DNA from: Planctomicrobium piriforme | GTDB taxonomy: Bacteria > Planctomycetota > Planctomycetia > Planctomycetales > Planctomycetaceae | Assembly: GCF_900113665.1 (NCBI RefSeq) | Contig: NZ_FOQD01000013.1 | Span: 124,001 to 188,000, forward strand | DNA: 64,000 nt | Direction: 5' to 3' | The notes under the pieces: generated by a model | Seen by the model: the letters and a program-made list of their open reading frames with translations, nothing else | What the model was told of the DNA's origin: nothing | Database searches by the model: none | Shown here: piece after piece, positions 17,062 to 30,019 of the stretch | How positions within the stretch are numbered: the first letter of the stretch is position 1 | How the letters are laid out: each line of letters opens with the position of its first letter | Position numbers and translations under genes: made by a program

Positions 17062-17710
17062 AGAGTTCTCGAAACTCCGCGGCCACATGCGGATGCAGTT
17101 GGTCGGCGAACGACTCTGGCAGTTGCAGAACCTTGATCAGTTCTTGAACGTCCGCCAGATCTTTCAGCCGACTGCGGCTGCTCATGCCTGAGGCGAGCTT
17201 GAGATCCACCAGGGCGGGCAATGTGATGACGCTCATGCCCTCATGAATCTCGGACACCGCCAGGGGGTCGGGGAACGCCACTGGCTTTGGCTTTCCATCG
17301 CCAGGAAAGCCGCCGGTCGTCAGGAACTCGATCCGCACGCCAGTCTCAGTCTCGCGCAGGTTGCGGCTCCCTTCGAAGGGCCGCAGATACCCTCTGCCAT
17401 TCAGATGCTGATGAATGGCATCCAGTCCCTCAGCCGTCACCAGCATTTCAATGACTTCGGTAAATCGTCGATAGCCGTGCTGGAACAGCGCCATCCCTCC
17501 GACGATCGCATAGGGAATCTCAAGTTCGGCCACGCGCTGCGTCAACCTTTCAAGGGCCGCCTGCACGGAGCTGCTGCCTTCGAAAAATCGACTCCCTTCG
17601 CTCAAGGCCCACCCCCGATCGGAATTCAAACGGAGGCTGTAATCCGCGATCGCTTCGAGTCCGCGCGGACCGAGAGGAGGATCATTCTGTGGTGAAGCGA
17701 CGTGAACCAT
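17042..17710 (-). CDS. Nucleotidyltransferase-like protein (AbiEii/MNT-type fold), active-site residues altered
   Basis: 222 residues. The motif IPYAIVGGMALFQHGYRR near residue 62 matches the Gly-Gly-x-Ala...Gly-x-x-Arg start of DNA-polymerase-beta-like nucleotidyltransferases of the AbiEii/DUF1814-like group. The C-terminal half (LPALVDLKLASGM... LKDLADVQELI) matches the same group. The usual catalytic Asp-x-Asp after the Arg-x-Thr is replaced: the sequence reads FTEVIEML, where Val and Glu take the Asp positions. It may therefore be catalytically dead or use other residues. Its partner antitoxin gene is not evident next to it; a HicB-like fragment lies 195 bp away on the other strand. Confidence 0.6.
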   Translation of the reverse strand: MVHVASPQNDPPLGPRGLEAIADYSLRLNSDRGWALSEGSRFFEGSSSVQAALERLTQRVAELEIPYAIVGGMALFQHGYRRFTEVIEMLVTAEGLDAIHQHLNGRGYLRPFEGSRNLRETETGVRIEFLTTGGFPGDGKPKPVAFPDPLAVSEIHEGMSVITLPALVDLKLASGMSSRSRLKDLADVQELIKVLQLPESFADQLHPHVAAEFRELWSASQS

Positions 17711-17904
17711 CTGCCTGCCCCGCGGTCATCGGCAAAACCTGAAGGTATCATGGAACGACTGTGGTTCACCATCGATTTCCCTTCAGATTGCCCATGTGAG
17801 AACGTCCGCGGGTCTCAAATCACCGCTCAGTCCGTGCAAATCAACTCGCTGCCGGGAACGTCTCGATCTATACTGGACAAGATCCCGAGCAGAGAGATCC
17901 CACA

Positions 17905-18096
17905 ATGACTGAGATTCTATTCCTCGTCGAAGAAGATGCCGAAGGGGGCTTTGTTGCCACAGCGGTCTCCGATTACATCGTCACGCAAGCGGATGACCTG
18001 GATTCGTTGCGTGAAAACGTGCGAGATGCAGTCCAGTGCCACTTCGAAGATGCATCTGCACGCCCGAAAGTCATTCGCCTGCATCTCTCACGATGA
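17905..18096 (+). CDS. HicB-like antitoxin-family protein, C-terminus apparently frameshifted
   Basis: A 63-residue protein with the HicB fold pattern MTEILFLVEEDAEGGFVATA near the start and LRENVRDAVQCHF in the middle, ending VIRLHLSR. From memory of the family, relatives continue past this point with Asp-Glu-x-Val-Ala-Ala; here HDEKVAAPASAA is encoded in the next (+1) frame, ending at 18127. A one-base indel has thus probably removed the tail. No HicA toxin gene follows; the minus-strand sulfatase ends 44 bp on. A GAGAGA site lies 9 nt before the ATG. It may be a decaying orphan antitoxin. Confidence 0.7.
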   Translation: MTEILFLVEEDAEGGFVATAVSDYIVTQADDLDSLRENVRDAVQCHFEDASARPKVIRLHLSR

Positions 18097-18139
18097 AAAG
18101 GTTGCAGCTCCCGCCAGTGCGGCTTGAACCGTGAAGAAA

Positions 18140-19624
18140 TCATTGAGCCGCCGCAGCCTTCTTCGGTGCGACCGGCTCGGCAGGCGGGGCGGAGTACGTC
18201 TGCTGCAAGAGTCCTTTGAGTTCCGCCACGACGGCGGCGTGCTGCGAATCGCCGGCCAGATTGCGTGACTCGCCGGGATCGGCCTGCATGTCAAACAGTT
18301 GTTCGCCCTTGCTGCCGTTATCCCAACGAGTGTAACGCCAGCGATCGGTGCGGACGCTATGGCCGTCAAAGTTGCCGCGACGCACCTGCGTGAATGCGGC
18401 CTGCTTTACAGACCTGGCGGGATCTTCCAGAACGGGTTGCAGACTCACGCCGTCGAGATAGTCTGGGGCCTTCAGCTCGCAGAGACCAGCGAGCGTCGGA
18501 TACAGGTCGACGAGTTCGGCGAGTGCCTGAGTCTTTTGACCGTTCCCTTTCATCCCCGGCGCACTGATGATGAGCGGCACCCGGGCTGAGTTCTCGAACA
18601 GACTCTGCTTCTGCCAGAGCCCGTGCTCGTACATGTGGTAACCGTGATCGCTCGTCATGACGACGATCGTGTTGTCGCGAAGTTTCAGGCGATCGAGCGC
18701 GTCGAGCACTCGACCCACCTGGGCATCCATGAACGAGATGGAAGCGTGGTAAGCCTGAATCGCCGCGCGCCGCTGTCCATCGTTCATCGTCTCCTGCTCT
18801 TTCTTCCCACTCAGATACGCGGGAGCAGGGAGACGTTGCCGGTCGTCTTCAGAGAGTTGTGGAAGCGGAATCGAACGCGGGTCGATGGCGTCGTAATATG
18901 CCTTTGGCGCCACATACGGCGTATGCGGCCGGAAGAAGCCGACCGCCAGGAAGAAGGGCTGATCCTGAAAGCTTTCTAGCAGACTGCAGGCAGACGTGGC
19001 AGTAAGACCGTCGGTCTGTTCGAGGTCGGTTCCTTCGGCCGCCAGCCAACTCAGGGTACCGCCGAAGTTGCCTGTGATCAGAGACGTGACGAGATGTTCT
19101 TCTGCTTTGTCCCGACCGGCGGGATTCACGACGAAGTCCCACGATTGAGGATCGTCCAGTCCCGAGGTTCCGATCTGATTGGGAACTCCGTAGTGGTACA
19201 GTTTTCCCACCCGGGCGACGCGATAGCCGTTCTTCCTGAAAAGCTGCGGCAGCGTCACCGTCTCCGGAACGTACTCGCGGAAATTCGGTGACAACGTCTC
19301 CAACTGCGAGACGTTCTTTCCTCCACGGGGGTTCGTCAGCACTCCGTTTTCATTCGGGCGGCGGCCCGTCAGAAACGACGAACGGCTCGGGCTGCAGAGT
19401 GGAAACTGGCAGTACGCCCGTTCGAACAACACCCCCTGCTGCGCGAGCGAATCGATACGGGGACTCTGCACCTGCGGATGACCGTAGCAGTGCAGGTCGC
19501 AATTCAAATCGTCGGCGATCAGGAACAGCACGTTCTTTTTCTGCTGCGCCTGCGACATATTCGACGTCATCAGCAGCAGGGCCAGTCCGGCAAACACGAA
19601 CGAAATCAGCGACGCAATTTTCAT
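18140..19624 (-). CDS. Type I sulfatase (iduronate-2-sulfatase-like)
   Basis: Exported arylsulfatase-family hydrolase that removes sulfate esters, probably from sulfated polysaccharides. 494 residues with a signal peptide (residues 1-27, ending SQAQ). Metal-binding ADDL is at residues 37-40. The signature CSPSR has Cys77, which the formylglycine-generating enzyme would convert to formylglycine, followed by SSFLTGRRP. The later TSDHGYHMYEHGLWQKQSLFE pattern near residue 325 is typical of the iduronate-2-sulfatase subgroup. No FGly-generating enzyme gene is in the window. The gene lies 48 bp after the GH63 gene on the same strand, so co-transcription is possible. Confidence 0.93.
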   Translation of the reverse strand: MKIASLISFVFAGLALLLMTSNMSQAQQKKNVLFLIADDLNCDLHCYGHPQVQSPRIDSLAQQGVLFERAYCQFPLCSPSRSSFLTGRRPNENGVLTNPRGGKNVSQLETLSPNFREYVPETVTLPQLFRKNGYRVARVGKLYHYGVPNQIGTSGLDDPQSWDFVVNPAGRDKAEEHLVTSLITGNFGGTLSWLAAEGTDLEQTDGLTATSACSLLESFQDQPFFLAVGFFRPHTPYVAPKAYYDAIDPRSIPLPQLSEDDRQRLPAPAYLSGKKEQETMNDGQRRAAIQAYHASISFMDAQVGRVLDALDRLKLRDNTIVVMTSDHGYHMYEHGLWQKQSLFENSARVPLIISAPGMKGNGQKTQALAELVDLYPTLAGLCELKAPDYLDGVSLQPVLEDPARSVKQAAFTQVRRGNFDGHSVRTDRWRYTRWDNGSKGEQLFDMQADPGESRNLAGDSQHAAVVAELKGLLQQTYSAPPAEPVAPKKAAAAQ

Positions 19625-19672
19625 GGCGAGCGTTCTCCTGACTTGAGAGATGTTCGAGGCCGCCGGATTATT

Positions 19673-22435
<2,763 letters not shown>

Positions 22436-22547
22436 TCGATGTCAGGAAAAACGCTACCGAAACGGTCGTTTTTTATTTCCCGCGGTGAGGAACGGCGATT
22501 ATGGTGAGTCAGGTCGGGAGGGGTACGCCAAATTTCGAGGTGTTGCA

Positions 22548-22760
22548 ATGGTCGTTCAAATCAATCTCACTCCGGAAGAACTGAACCGCCTGAAAACGTT
22601 TACCCATGTGGAAAACGAGGCTGACGCCCTGGCTCATGCCGCACGAGAATTCTTGAAGGTCGCGATGCTGCGATCTCACCTCGGCAGCCTGGAATTCGGC
22701 CTGGGCCGCCGCCGCGGCGAAGAAGCCGCCGGCAGTGACCCGCATTTGCAGTACCCGTGA
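22548..22760 (+). CDS. Small hypothetical protein
   Basis: 70 residues starting MVVQINLTPEELNRLK, with a GAGG ribosome site 8 nt before the ATG at 22548. An amphipathic N-terminal helix and a second helix (ALAHAAREFLKVAML) are predicted, ending in a Gly/Arg-rich tail. It has the look of a DNA- or RNA-binding helper or antitoxin-like protein, but I recognise no family. The reading frame is also open further upstream without a better start. Confidence 0.5.
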   Translation: MVVQINLTPEELNRLKTFTHVENEADALAHAAREFLKVAMLRSHLGSLEFGLGRRRGEEAAGSDPHLQYP

Positions 22761-22955
22761 TTTTCTGCGGCAGACACTCTGTTGACTGTTGAGGCAGACG
22801 CACTACCTCAATTTAGGGTGATGGTCCGAACCCAGCTTACGTTTCTGGTCGTGCTGTAAACGCAGATCTCCGAAAAATCGGATTCCCACTCTGTCCTCCA
22901 CGCCGAGTCGATGAAACACTCAGGAGTCCGAGTACGCACAGGGAGGGCCGTAACG

Positions 22956-23213
22956 GTGAACGCTCGAATCTGGGTTTTCAGAGCGGGTATCGCCTGCCTT
23001 GTGATTGGGGTGTTGATGTTCGTGGTGGAATCAATTCGCTATGAGCCAACCGTCTCAGTTGATGACCTGCATGACCAGGACATTATGCCCGCTTTTACCG
23101 AATTGGCCATTTTCGGGATGCAGCTCGGCGCAGCTGGAATCTTGCTTATCGCCGCAGCCGGTGTTCACTTTGGGTTGGAATACATTGGAGTCCAACCCCG
23201 CGATCAGTATTGA
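22956..23213 (+). CDS. Small two-helix membrane protein
   Basis: 85 residues from the GTG at 22956, chosen because a GGAGGG ribosome site lies 7-8 nt upstream; an ATG at 22911 has none. Two transmembrane helices are clear (residues ~5-25, VFRAGIACLVIGVLMFVV, and ~49-72, FGMQLGAAGILLIAAAGVHF). The loop between them is acidic (SVDDLHDQDI). No family was recognised. It is followed by a 480-bp gap before dnaG. Confidence 0.6.
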   Translation: MNARIWVFRAGIACLVIGVLMFVVESIRYEPTVSVDDLHDQDIMPAFTELAIFGMQLGAAGILLIAAAGVHFGLEYIGVQPRDQY

Positions 23214-23694
23214 GAACAATGATCGTGAAAGTGGTGTAAGCTCACATCCAACTGTACTCGCCAAGCGAAGCTGAATTAACCGCGAGAAGAAGCAGCGCAA
23301 GCCTCAGGCCAACACCTTGACAAAGTCCCATTTACCAACTGTCCAGCGTCCTCCGGCGCGGCTGCGCGGGTTGTCCGGAAGTCGGGGGTGTGGCGGGGGG
23401 ATGGGGTGGTAACGGCGTGGTGATTTTGGGAAACATTGCCTTTCAGGCGATTCTTCAAGTTCATGCCGGTCAATCGCTTGCGAAGGGTGATTGTTTCGGC
23501 TTCTGCCCCGACGGAATTTGACCCCTCGTCTCCAGGGTGTAGACTCGGAGGGGTTCGCCAAGTCGGCAACAGGGCATTCGCACCAGAACGAATGTTCACT
23601 TGTCAAGCAGGCGGGCCGATGAAACAACTGTACCAGCTGGCGCGATTGTAGAGTCGCCAGAATTACTGGGCGTCGTCCGTTCATCGGGAATATC
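23214..23694. other. Intergenic region upstream of dnaG (481 bp)
   Basis: No gene recognised. It contains a G-rich stretch near 23380-23410 and the candidate promoter at 23517-23544. Small open frames on both strands lack ribosome sites or recognisable products. Confidence 0.5.
23517..23544 (+). promoter_or_regulatory. Candidate sigma-70 promoter for dnaG-rpoD
   Basis: TTGACC (23517-23522), a 16-bp spacer, then TAGACT (23539-23544). Both hexamers differ from consensus at two positions. It lies about 150 bp before the dnaG GTG on the correct strand. No experimental or comparative support. Confidence 0.35.
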
Positions 23695-25590
23695 GTGTCT
23701 TCACCGACTCACCAAGAATTCCGCGAACTCGTCCGCTCGCATACGGACCTCGTGAGTCTGATTGGGGAATCGATATCGTTACAGCCCCGCCATGGGGGCC
23801 GGCACTATGTGGGACTTTGCCCGTTCCACCCCGACAACAACCCCTCGCTCAACGTCTATCCTGACCGCCAGACGTTTCGCTGCTGGTCGTGTCAGACCGG
23901 AGGGGACTGCTTCACGTTTCTGATGGAACGCGAAAAGGTCACGTTCCCCGAATCGCTCGAACTGCTGGCCCGCCGCGCGAATCTGGCGATTCCACAGAAT
24001 CTGACCCGATCCACGCCCGAGCAGGACACCACCAAGTCCAAACTGCTTGAAGTGCTGCACTGGGCGGAAGCCGAATTCCACAAGTTTCTCCTGACGCAAC
24101 CCGCCGCCGCGCCGGCTCGGGCTTACCTCACCGATCGCGGCTTCACCGAGCAGATTATTGGCGACTACAAGCTCGGGTTCCATCCCGACGACTGGACCTG
24201 GCTGCTGAAACGGGCAGAAGGCAAATTCCCGGCGAAATTGCTGGTGGAAGCCCGACTGGCCGGCGAAAAAGAGGGGCGCCATTACGATGCGCCGTTCGCC
24301 GTGAATCGGGTGCTGTTTCCGATTCATAATGAGCGCGGACAAGTGGTCTCGTTCGGCGGACGAATTCTGCCGGGCAGCAAGGAGCCCGCCAAGTACATCA
24401 ACGGGGCAGAAAGCACAGTCTTTCACAAGAGCCAACTGCTCTATGCCATCGACAAAGCCCGCGATGCGATCGGCCAATCCAAACAGGCGATCGTCGTCGA
24501 AGGCTATACCGACTGCCTGATCTGTCATCAGCACGGCATCCTGAACGTGGTGGCGACGCTGGGCACCGCTTTGACAGATTCGCACGTCACTGCGCTGAAA
24601 CGGTTCGCTCAACAGGTGGTGCTGGTGTTCGACGGGGACGACGCCGGACAGAATGCCGCGAAGAAAGCGGTTGAACGGTTTCTGGCCCAGGACGTCGAAC
24701 TCCGAATTCTGACCCTGCCGGAAAAACTCGATCCCGCCGAATTTCTGGCTGCGTACAATGCTGACGGCTTTCGGGCGCTGGTTGAACAGGCCCCGGAAGC
24801 CTGGGAATTCCAGTTCCGCATGACGCGACTGCTGCACGGGGGCGACTCGATCGCCGGCCGTCAGCGGATTCTGGAGGACATGCTGCACCTGTTGGCGCAG
24901 GTTCCCAATATCTCCGGCAGCCTGCGGGAAGGGCTGTTGATTGCAAATCTTGCACAGCGTTTGCAGCTTTCGGAAGCGACCGTCCGGGAGCAACTGAAGC
25001 TGGTACGGGAGAAAAAGAAGGACCGCCCCAGGCCAAGTGAACCTCAAGCAGCGATTAAGGATCTGTCACGGGAAGCAGGCCGGATTTACCGCGGCAGATT
25101 GGGGAGTGAAGAACGCGTGGAATGCGACTTGCTCGAACAAGTCCTCACCGCGCCCGAGAACATTGGTTTTGTGTCCGCGGCCGTCGGCGAGCATCCTGTG
25201 AAGAACCCGGTCTTTCGGGAAATTCTGGATGCCTGCTGCTGGGAAGCGGAAGAGAACGGGGAATTGACTCTGGCAGGACTGCTGGGGCGGGTGGAAAACC
25301 CGGAACTGAAAAGCCTGATCGTCTGGATCGACGAGCAGGCGGTGGCGAAAGGTCTCGCCGAGAAAGTCCGTGAGAGCGGTTATGACGACGACGGGTGTCC
25401 AGCTTTTCTGAAGCGGGCTCTCGACGAACTGAACTGGCATCGGGCGACGCAATCGCACGCCACAGTTGCCAGTCAGCTCTCACAACAGGCAGATGGGGCA
25501 GGCCGGCTCGATGAAGCCACGGAAGACGCACTGCTGCGACAGGCCGCTGAGTTTCATCTCAAAAGAGCAACCAGGAAGACCACCGTATAA
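23695..25590 (+). CDS. dnaG: DNA primase DnaG
   Basis: Synthesises RNA primers for replication at the fork. 631 residues. The N-terminal CHC2-type zinc finger has Cys42, His45, Cys63 and Cys66 (CPFH ... RCWSC). The Toprim/RNA polymerase core has VVEGYTD near residue 268 (the Glu of the active site) and VFDGDDAG near residue 310. The C-terminal region (residues ~430-631) would contact the DnaB helicase and is the least conserved part. The GTG at 23695 begins MSSPTHQEFRELVR. It is followed 35 bp later by rpoD, the classical dnaG-rpoD arrangement; rpsU is not adjacent. Confidence 0.96.
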   Translation: MSSPTHQEFRELVRSHTDLVSLIGESISLQPRHGGRHYVGLCPFHPDNNPSLNVYPDRQTFRCWSCQTGGDCFTFLMEREKVTFPESLELLARRANLAIPQNLTRSTPEQDTTKSKLLEVLHWAEAEFHKFLLTQPAAAPARAYLTDRGFTEQIIGDYKLGFHPDDWTWLLKRAEGKFPAKLLVEARLAGEKEGRHYDAPFAVNRVLFPIHNERGQVVSFGGRILPGSKEPAKYINGAESTVFHKSQLLYAIDKARDAIGQSKQAIVVEGYTDCLICHQHGILNVVATLGTALTDSHVTALKRFAQQVVLVFDGDDAGQNAAKKAVERFLAQDVELRILTLPEKLDPAEFLAAYNADGFRALVEQAPEAWEFQFRMTRLLHGGDSIAGRQRILEDMLHLLAQVPNISGSLREGLLIANLAQRLQLSEATVREQLKLVREKKKDRPRPSEPQAAIKDLSREAGRIYRGRLGSEERVECDLLEQVLTAPENIGFVSAAVGEHPVKNPVFREILDACCWEAEENGELTLAGLLGRVENPELKSLIVWIDEQAVAKGLAEKVRESGYDDDGCPAFLKRALDELNWHRATQSHATVASQLSQQADGAGRLDEATEDALLRQAAEFHLKRATRKTTV

Positions 25591-25625
25591 GCACGCGACA
25601 TCCGCCTGCTTTGGGGAGATCAAAT

Positions 25626-27299
<1,674 letters not shown>

Positions 27300-27327
27300 G
27301 CGTTCAGGGATTGAGTTGAGTCACTGA

Positions 27328-27366
27328 AAGGGACTTTCGTTCGCGAGAACGGGAGTCCCTTTTTTA
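27328..27366 (+). terminator. Intrinsic terminator after rpoD
   Basis: AAGGGACT / AGTCCCTT stem closing over TTCGTTCGCGAGAACGGG, itself able to form an inner GTTCGCGAGAAC hairpin, followed by TTTTTT. It lies 28 bp after the rpoD stop. Confidence 0.88.
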
Positions 27367-27563
27367 TTGCGATGATGGCGACAGTCGCTGTACAAATCGC
27401 TCTGCTCAGAGATGCAGGCTGGATTCGCGGAGCGAAATCACAGCTTGAGTGAATTGCTGGGTTTTTGAGAATGTAGACTACACCACTGAGTCCATTTGAC
27501 AGCTATCGCATATTCCCTCGTCGTCTGCCACCGAGTCAGCCGCCGACATCCCGGTCACGCCGC

Positions 27564-28022
27564 TCAAAAGTCAACAGCCAGATGCCATCTCACGTCGGCA
27601 TCACGAAGAGTGCTTATAACGTCAATGAAGCTATTGATGTCGTCCAATACTCGATATTTCTCAGCTTCTTTGAAATAGAATTTGTCTTGCTCTACAACTT
27701 GCCGCAGCGACGTGAAATATCTGGACCCCTCTTCAGGCGAATACCAGTTCTCCTGAATCTTGTTCATGTCTATCTCTTCCGGGGCTACTCCCAACTGATC
27801 GACAAAAAACGCTTTTGTTTCTTCAGCGCTTTGCGAGAGATACATTTCAAGTCGACGCAAGCCATTGTCTTCTGCAAGTGTCGACAGCGTTTCCAAATGG
27901 CGAGCGATCATCTTCCCGTCAACGAAAATGAGCTCCCGCAATTGCGGGTTGCTCGCTGCAATGTACACAGCCGCACCCATTATCCAGACCCCGAGGAAGT
28001 TGTTCAGCATGTGACCAGACAT
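27564..28022 (-). CDS. Hypothetical protein in an immunity-like island
   Basis: 152 residues; the start is the ATG at 28022, or the second ATG at 28010. Acidic and helix-rich, with blocks such as LETLSTLAEDNGLRRLEMYL and VISTLRDADVRWHLAVDF. No signal peptide. The base composition is visibly more A+T-rich than the flanks. Its size, charge and place beside a SUKH-3-type gene suggest an immunity protein of a polymorphic toxin system, but I cannot match a named family. Confidence 0.6.
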   Translation of the reverse strand: MSGHMLNNFLGVWIMGAAVYIAASNPQLRELIFVDGKMIARHLETLSTLAEDNGLRRLEMYLSQSAEETKAFFVDQLGVAPEEIDMNKIQENWYSPEEGSRYFTSLRQVVEQDKFYFKEAEKYRVLDDINSFIDVISTLRDADVRWHLAVDF

Positions 28023-28155
28023 TGAAGACCGCGCTCATACTACATTTCACCCAACATGCCCAACCGACCTGCGAATCGAATCGCCTTCAATTCCAACATT
28101 GTAGGTACCCGGCTGATGGGCTCCATTCATATTGATGTCCGCTTAGGAGGTTTTA

Positions 28156-28707
28156 CTACGTCACTGGCAACATGAGGCTTTCTGACCATGCAGACCATCG
28201 ACCGTGAAGATGAGTTCGCGTTGCGATGCCGGGATCGAGCCAATAATTCAGATAAGCAACGATTGAGTCTGCGAGTTTCAGCACATCGACATCGACTTTT
28301 CCGGGACATGTAAAATCACACCACGTGGCACAATAGATTCTTCCCATTGAATCAATGCCAATTGCATGCAGGTCTTCAAGTTGTTCCCAGGCGATATTAC
28401 AGATATCCTCACCCAACGACTCGCCAACATGAGCCCAAACTATTGACGCAACTGCCACGTCATCGCTGGAGAGCATCCTTTCAGCCAGATCTGATTCTAC
28501 GCCGACCTGAAACATCGGCCCAAATGCGAAAATCTGCTGATTTGTCGGCGACAAAGTAAGCTGACCAAACTCCTGCAAAAGCTCACCCGCGGCGTGGGAG
28601 CTTTCATAGACCCGGCCAAAGTTCTTGAGTGATATCTTTCTACCAGAGTGCCAACCAGCAGCTCGAAGGCATTTCTCAGTTCGTTTTGTGAAGTTGTCAG
28701 CACTCAC
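28156..28707 (-). CDS. SUKH-3-type immunity-family protein
   Basis: 183 residues starting at a GTG (28707). The opening (CLRAAGWHSGRKISL), the middle (AAGELLQEFGQLTL) and the later IGIDSMGRIYCATW, followed by LADSIVAYLNYWL, follow the SUKH-3 layout: a Gly-Trp-x-x-Gly-Arg strand, a helix with a Phe-Gly-x-Leu turn, and a Gly-Arg-(I/V)-Tyr strand near the end. SUKH proteins usually neutralise partner toxins of contact-dependent systems. No toxin gene with a recognisable nuclease or Rhs domain is in the window, so it may be an orphan immunity gene. Confidence 0.68.
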   Translation of the reverse strand: MSADNFTKRTEKCLRAAGWHSGRKISLKNFGRVYESSHAAGELLQEFGQLTLSPTNQQIFAFGPMFQVGVESDLAERMLSSDDVAVASIVWAHVGESLGEDICNIAWEQLEDLHAIGIDSMGRIYCATWCDFTCPGKVDVDVLKLADSIVAYLNYWLDPGIATRTHLHGRWSAWSESLMLPVT

Positions 28708-28796
28708 AGTGAATCAGCCTAAGTTCACCGAGCAAGAACGGCCATATTAGACAACGTCAGTTGTCGGATTTTTGCCATGTCATCCTATCTCATCGC

Positions 28797-29036
28797 CTAA
28801 TCATCAGCAATCGAAATTTCATCAACTGATATTTGCAAACTTCGCAGAAGCGTCACAACGGAATCATATACGTCAACAGCAGTTGTATAGCCGAGAGGTC
28901 CAATCACCCGAACTGCCCCAGGTTCATTCGCAATTTCCATTTCGCTGTCGGCATCATATTTGCCCTCAACAAGCCAAATCGTTGCCATTGGTCGAGCCAA
29001 CTGAGTGTTACACTCAAATATCAAGGAAACTACCAT
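28797..29036 (-). CDS. Small hypothetical protein, acidic
   Basis: 79 residues. The ATG at 29036 has AGGA about 7 nt upstream; a second ATG 16 codons on is possible. It is acidic, with beta-strand-like segments (MATIWLVEGKYDADSE, VRVIGPLGYTTAVDVYDSVV) and a C-terminal helix LLRSLQISVDEISIADD. No family recognised. Its setting in the A+T-rich patch with the SUKH-type gene makes an immunity or accessory role plausible. Confidence 0.5.
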   Translation of the reverse strand: MVVSLIFECNTQLARPMATIWLVEGKYDADSEMEIANEPGAVRVIGPLGYTTAVDVYDSVVTLLRSLQISVDEISIADD

Positions 29037-29484
29037 ACGAGATCCTGGCGCAACCTGCGGATGTGGGGCTCAAATGTGCTTGGCTGCTTCTCCTGCATTC
29101 ACTACTTCCGATCCAAAGTCAACGAGGCAGACTTTGAGCACAAGACTGCCACTCAGATACATTCCAGCAGGCGCCATCACCGACCGCCGCCTGTCGTAAC
29201 GCAAGCGTCGATAGCCCGCTAGCTGGCCTCATGGTCTTTCACAATGCAACCGCTAGCGGCACCGAAGTCCCGGACGTTCACATCGCTGGCGCGAAGGATG
29301 TGCGACAGACTGGCAAAGACCGGGAGGGCGAGGAACTGATTGGGAAGCGAGTGCGAGGGGCACATCCTGATACTCCATGAGCGACAGAATTGGTGAACGG
29401 CAGAACCGCCCTGCATCAGCATGTGCATCTTGAGGCAAAGTTGCCACCGAGATGCACTGCTCGGACTTTTGTCGCTGCATTGGT
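29037..29484. other. Gap in the immunity-like island, no intact gene
   Basis: Open frames here are short and overlap on all frames. The minus-strand frame 29219-29428 reads like the tail of a protein (QFLALPVFASLSHILRAS) and may be a broken continuation of the gene at 29485. Confidence 0.4.
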
Positions 29485-29820
29485 TCAGTCGACGACTCGG
29501 CCACCTCCATCACCAAGCCCAGCGGCTTTCACCTTATCGAGGATCAGCACGGCCTGCACTAGTGCTGACTCAGTTCCAATGCCATTGAGATCGATTCCGC
29601 TTTCTCGCAGAACATGAGCGATGATGACGTCGCGGTGAACGCGATATTTCTGTCCCATCAGCATTGCGAGCGACCTCACATGCGACATTCGATGGCTCAT
29701 GGGAAGTTCGGAATTCAGTGCATCCCGTCGATGAGTACTGAATGACATGCCTTTTGATTGCCCCCCGCTACCAATCCAGCCTCGATCAAAAAGGTGAAGT
29801 GTCTGCATCTTCACTGCCAT
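29485..29820 (-). CDS. Hypothetical protein, possibly degraded
   Basis: 111 residues starting MAVKMQTLHLFDRG. The middle (VRSLAMLMGQKYRVHRDVI and HVLRESGIDLNGIGTESAL) looks like real protein with helices, and the end GLGDGGGRVVD stops abruptly. No family recognised. It lies at the end of the A+T-rich patch and may be an accessory gene eroding after transfer. Confidence 0.35.
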   Translation of the reverse strand: MAVKMQTLHLFDRGWIGSGGQSKGMSFSTHRRDALNSELPMSHRMSHVRSLAMLMGQKYRVHRDVIIAHVLRESGIDLNGIGTESALVQAVLILDKVKAAGLGDGGGRVVD

Positions 29821-29878
29821 TTATGGAGTCGTCAAACTTCGAATACGGAAGGCTGGATGGAATTGGCAGGGAGTTGAT

Positions 29879-30014
29879 GCACAGACAGAAATGTCTGTGC
29901 CACCTGTGCTGAACAGAGTCGCCGCTAATGGGCGTTCCCAGGCGGGAGCCTGGGAACGAACGAGGGGAAGCCCCTCACCCCGGCCCTCTCCCCGGAGTAC
30001 CGGGGCGAGGGAGA
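29879..30014. repeat. Cluster of three short palindromic repeats
   Basis: Three elements in a row: GCACAGACA-GAAA-TGTCTGTGC (29879-29900); GTTCCCAGGCGGGAGCCTGGGAAC (29934-29957); and a CCCTCACCCCGG... CCGGGGCGAGGG element (29971-30014). The last lies 5 bp 3' of the minus-strand beta-propeller stop. Copies of the third occur at 38857-38900 and 39561-39630, and of the second near 60102-60126. Confidence 0.7.
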
Positions 30015-30019
30015 ATTGC

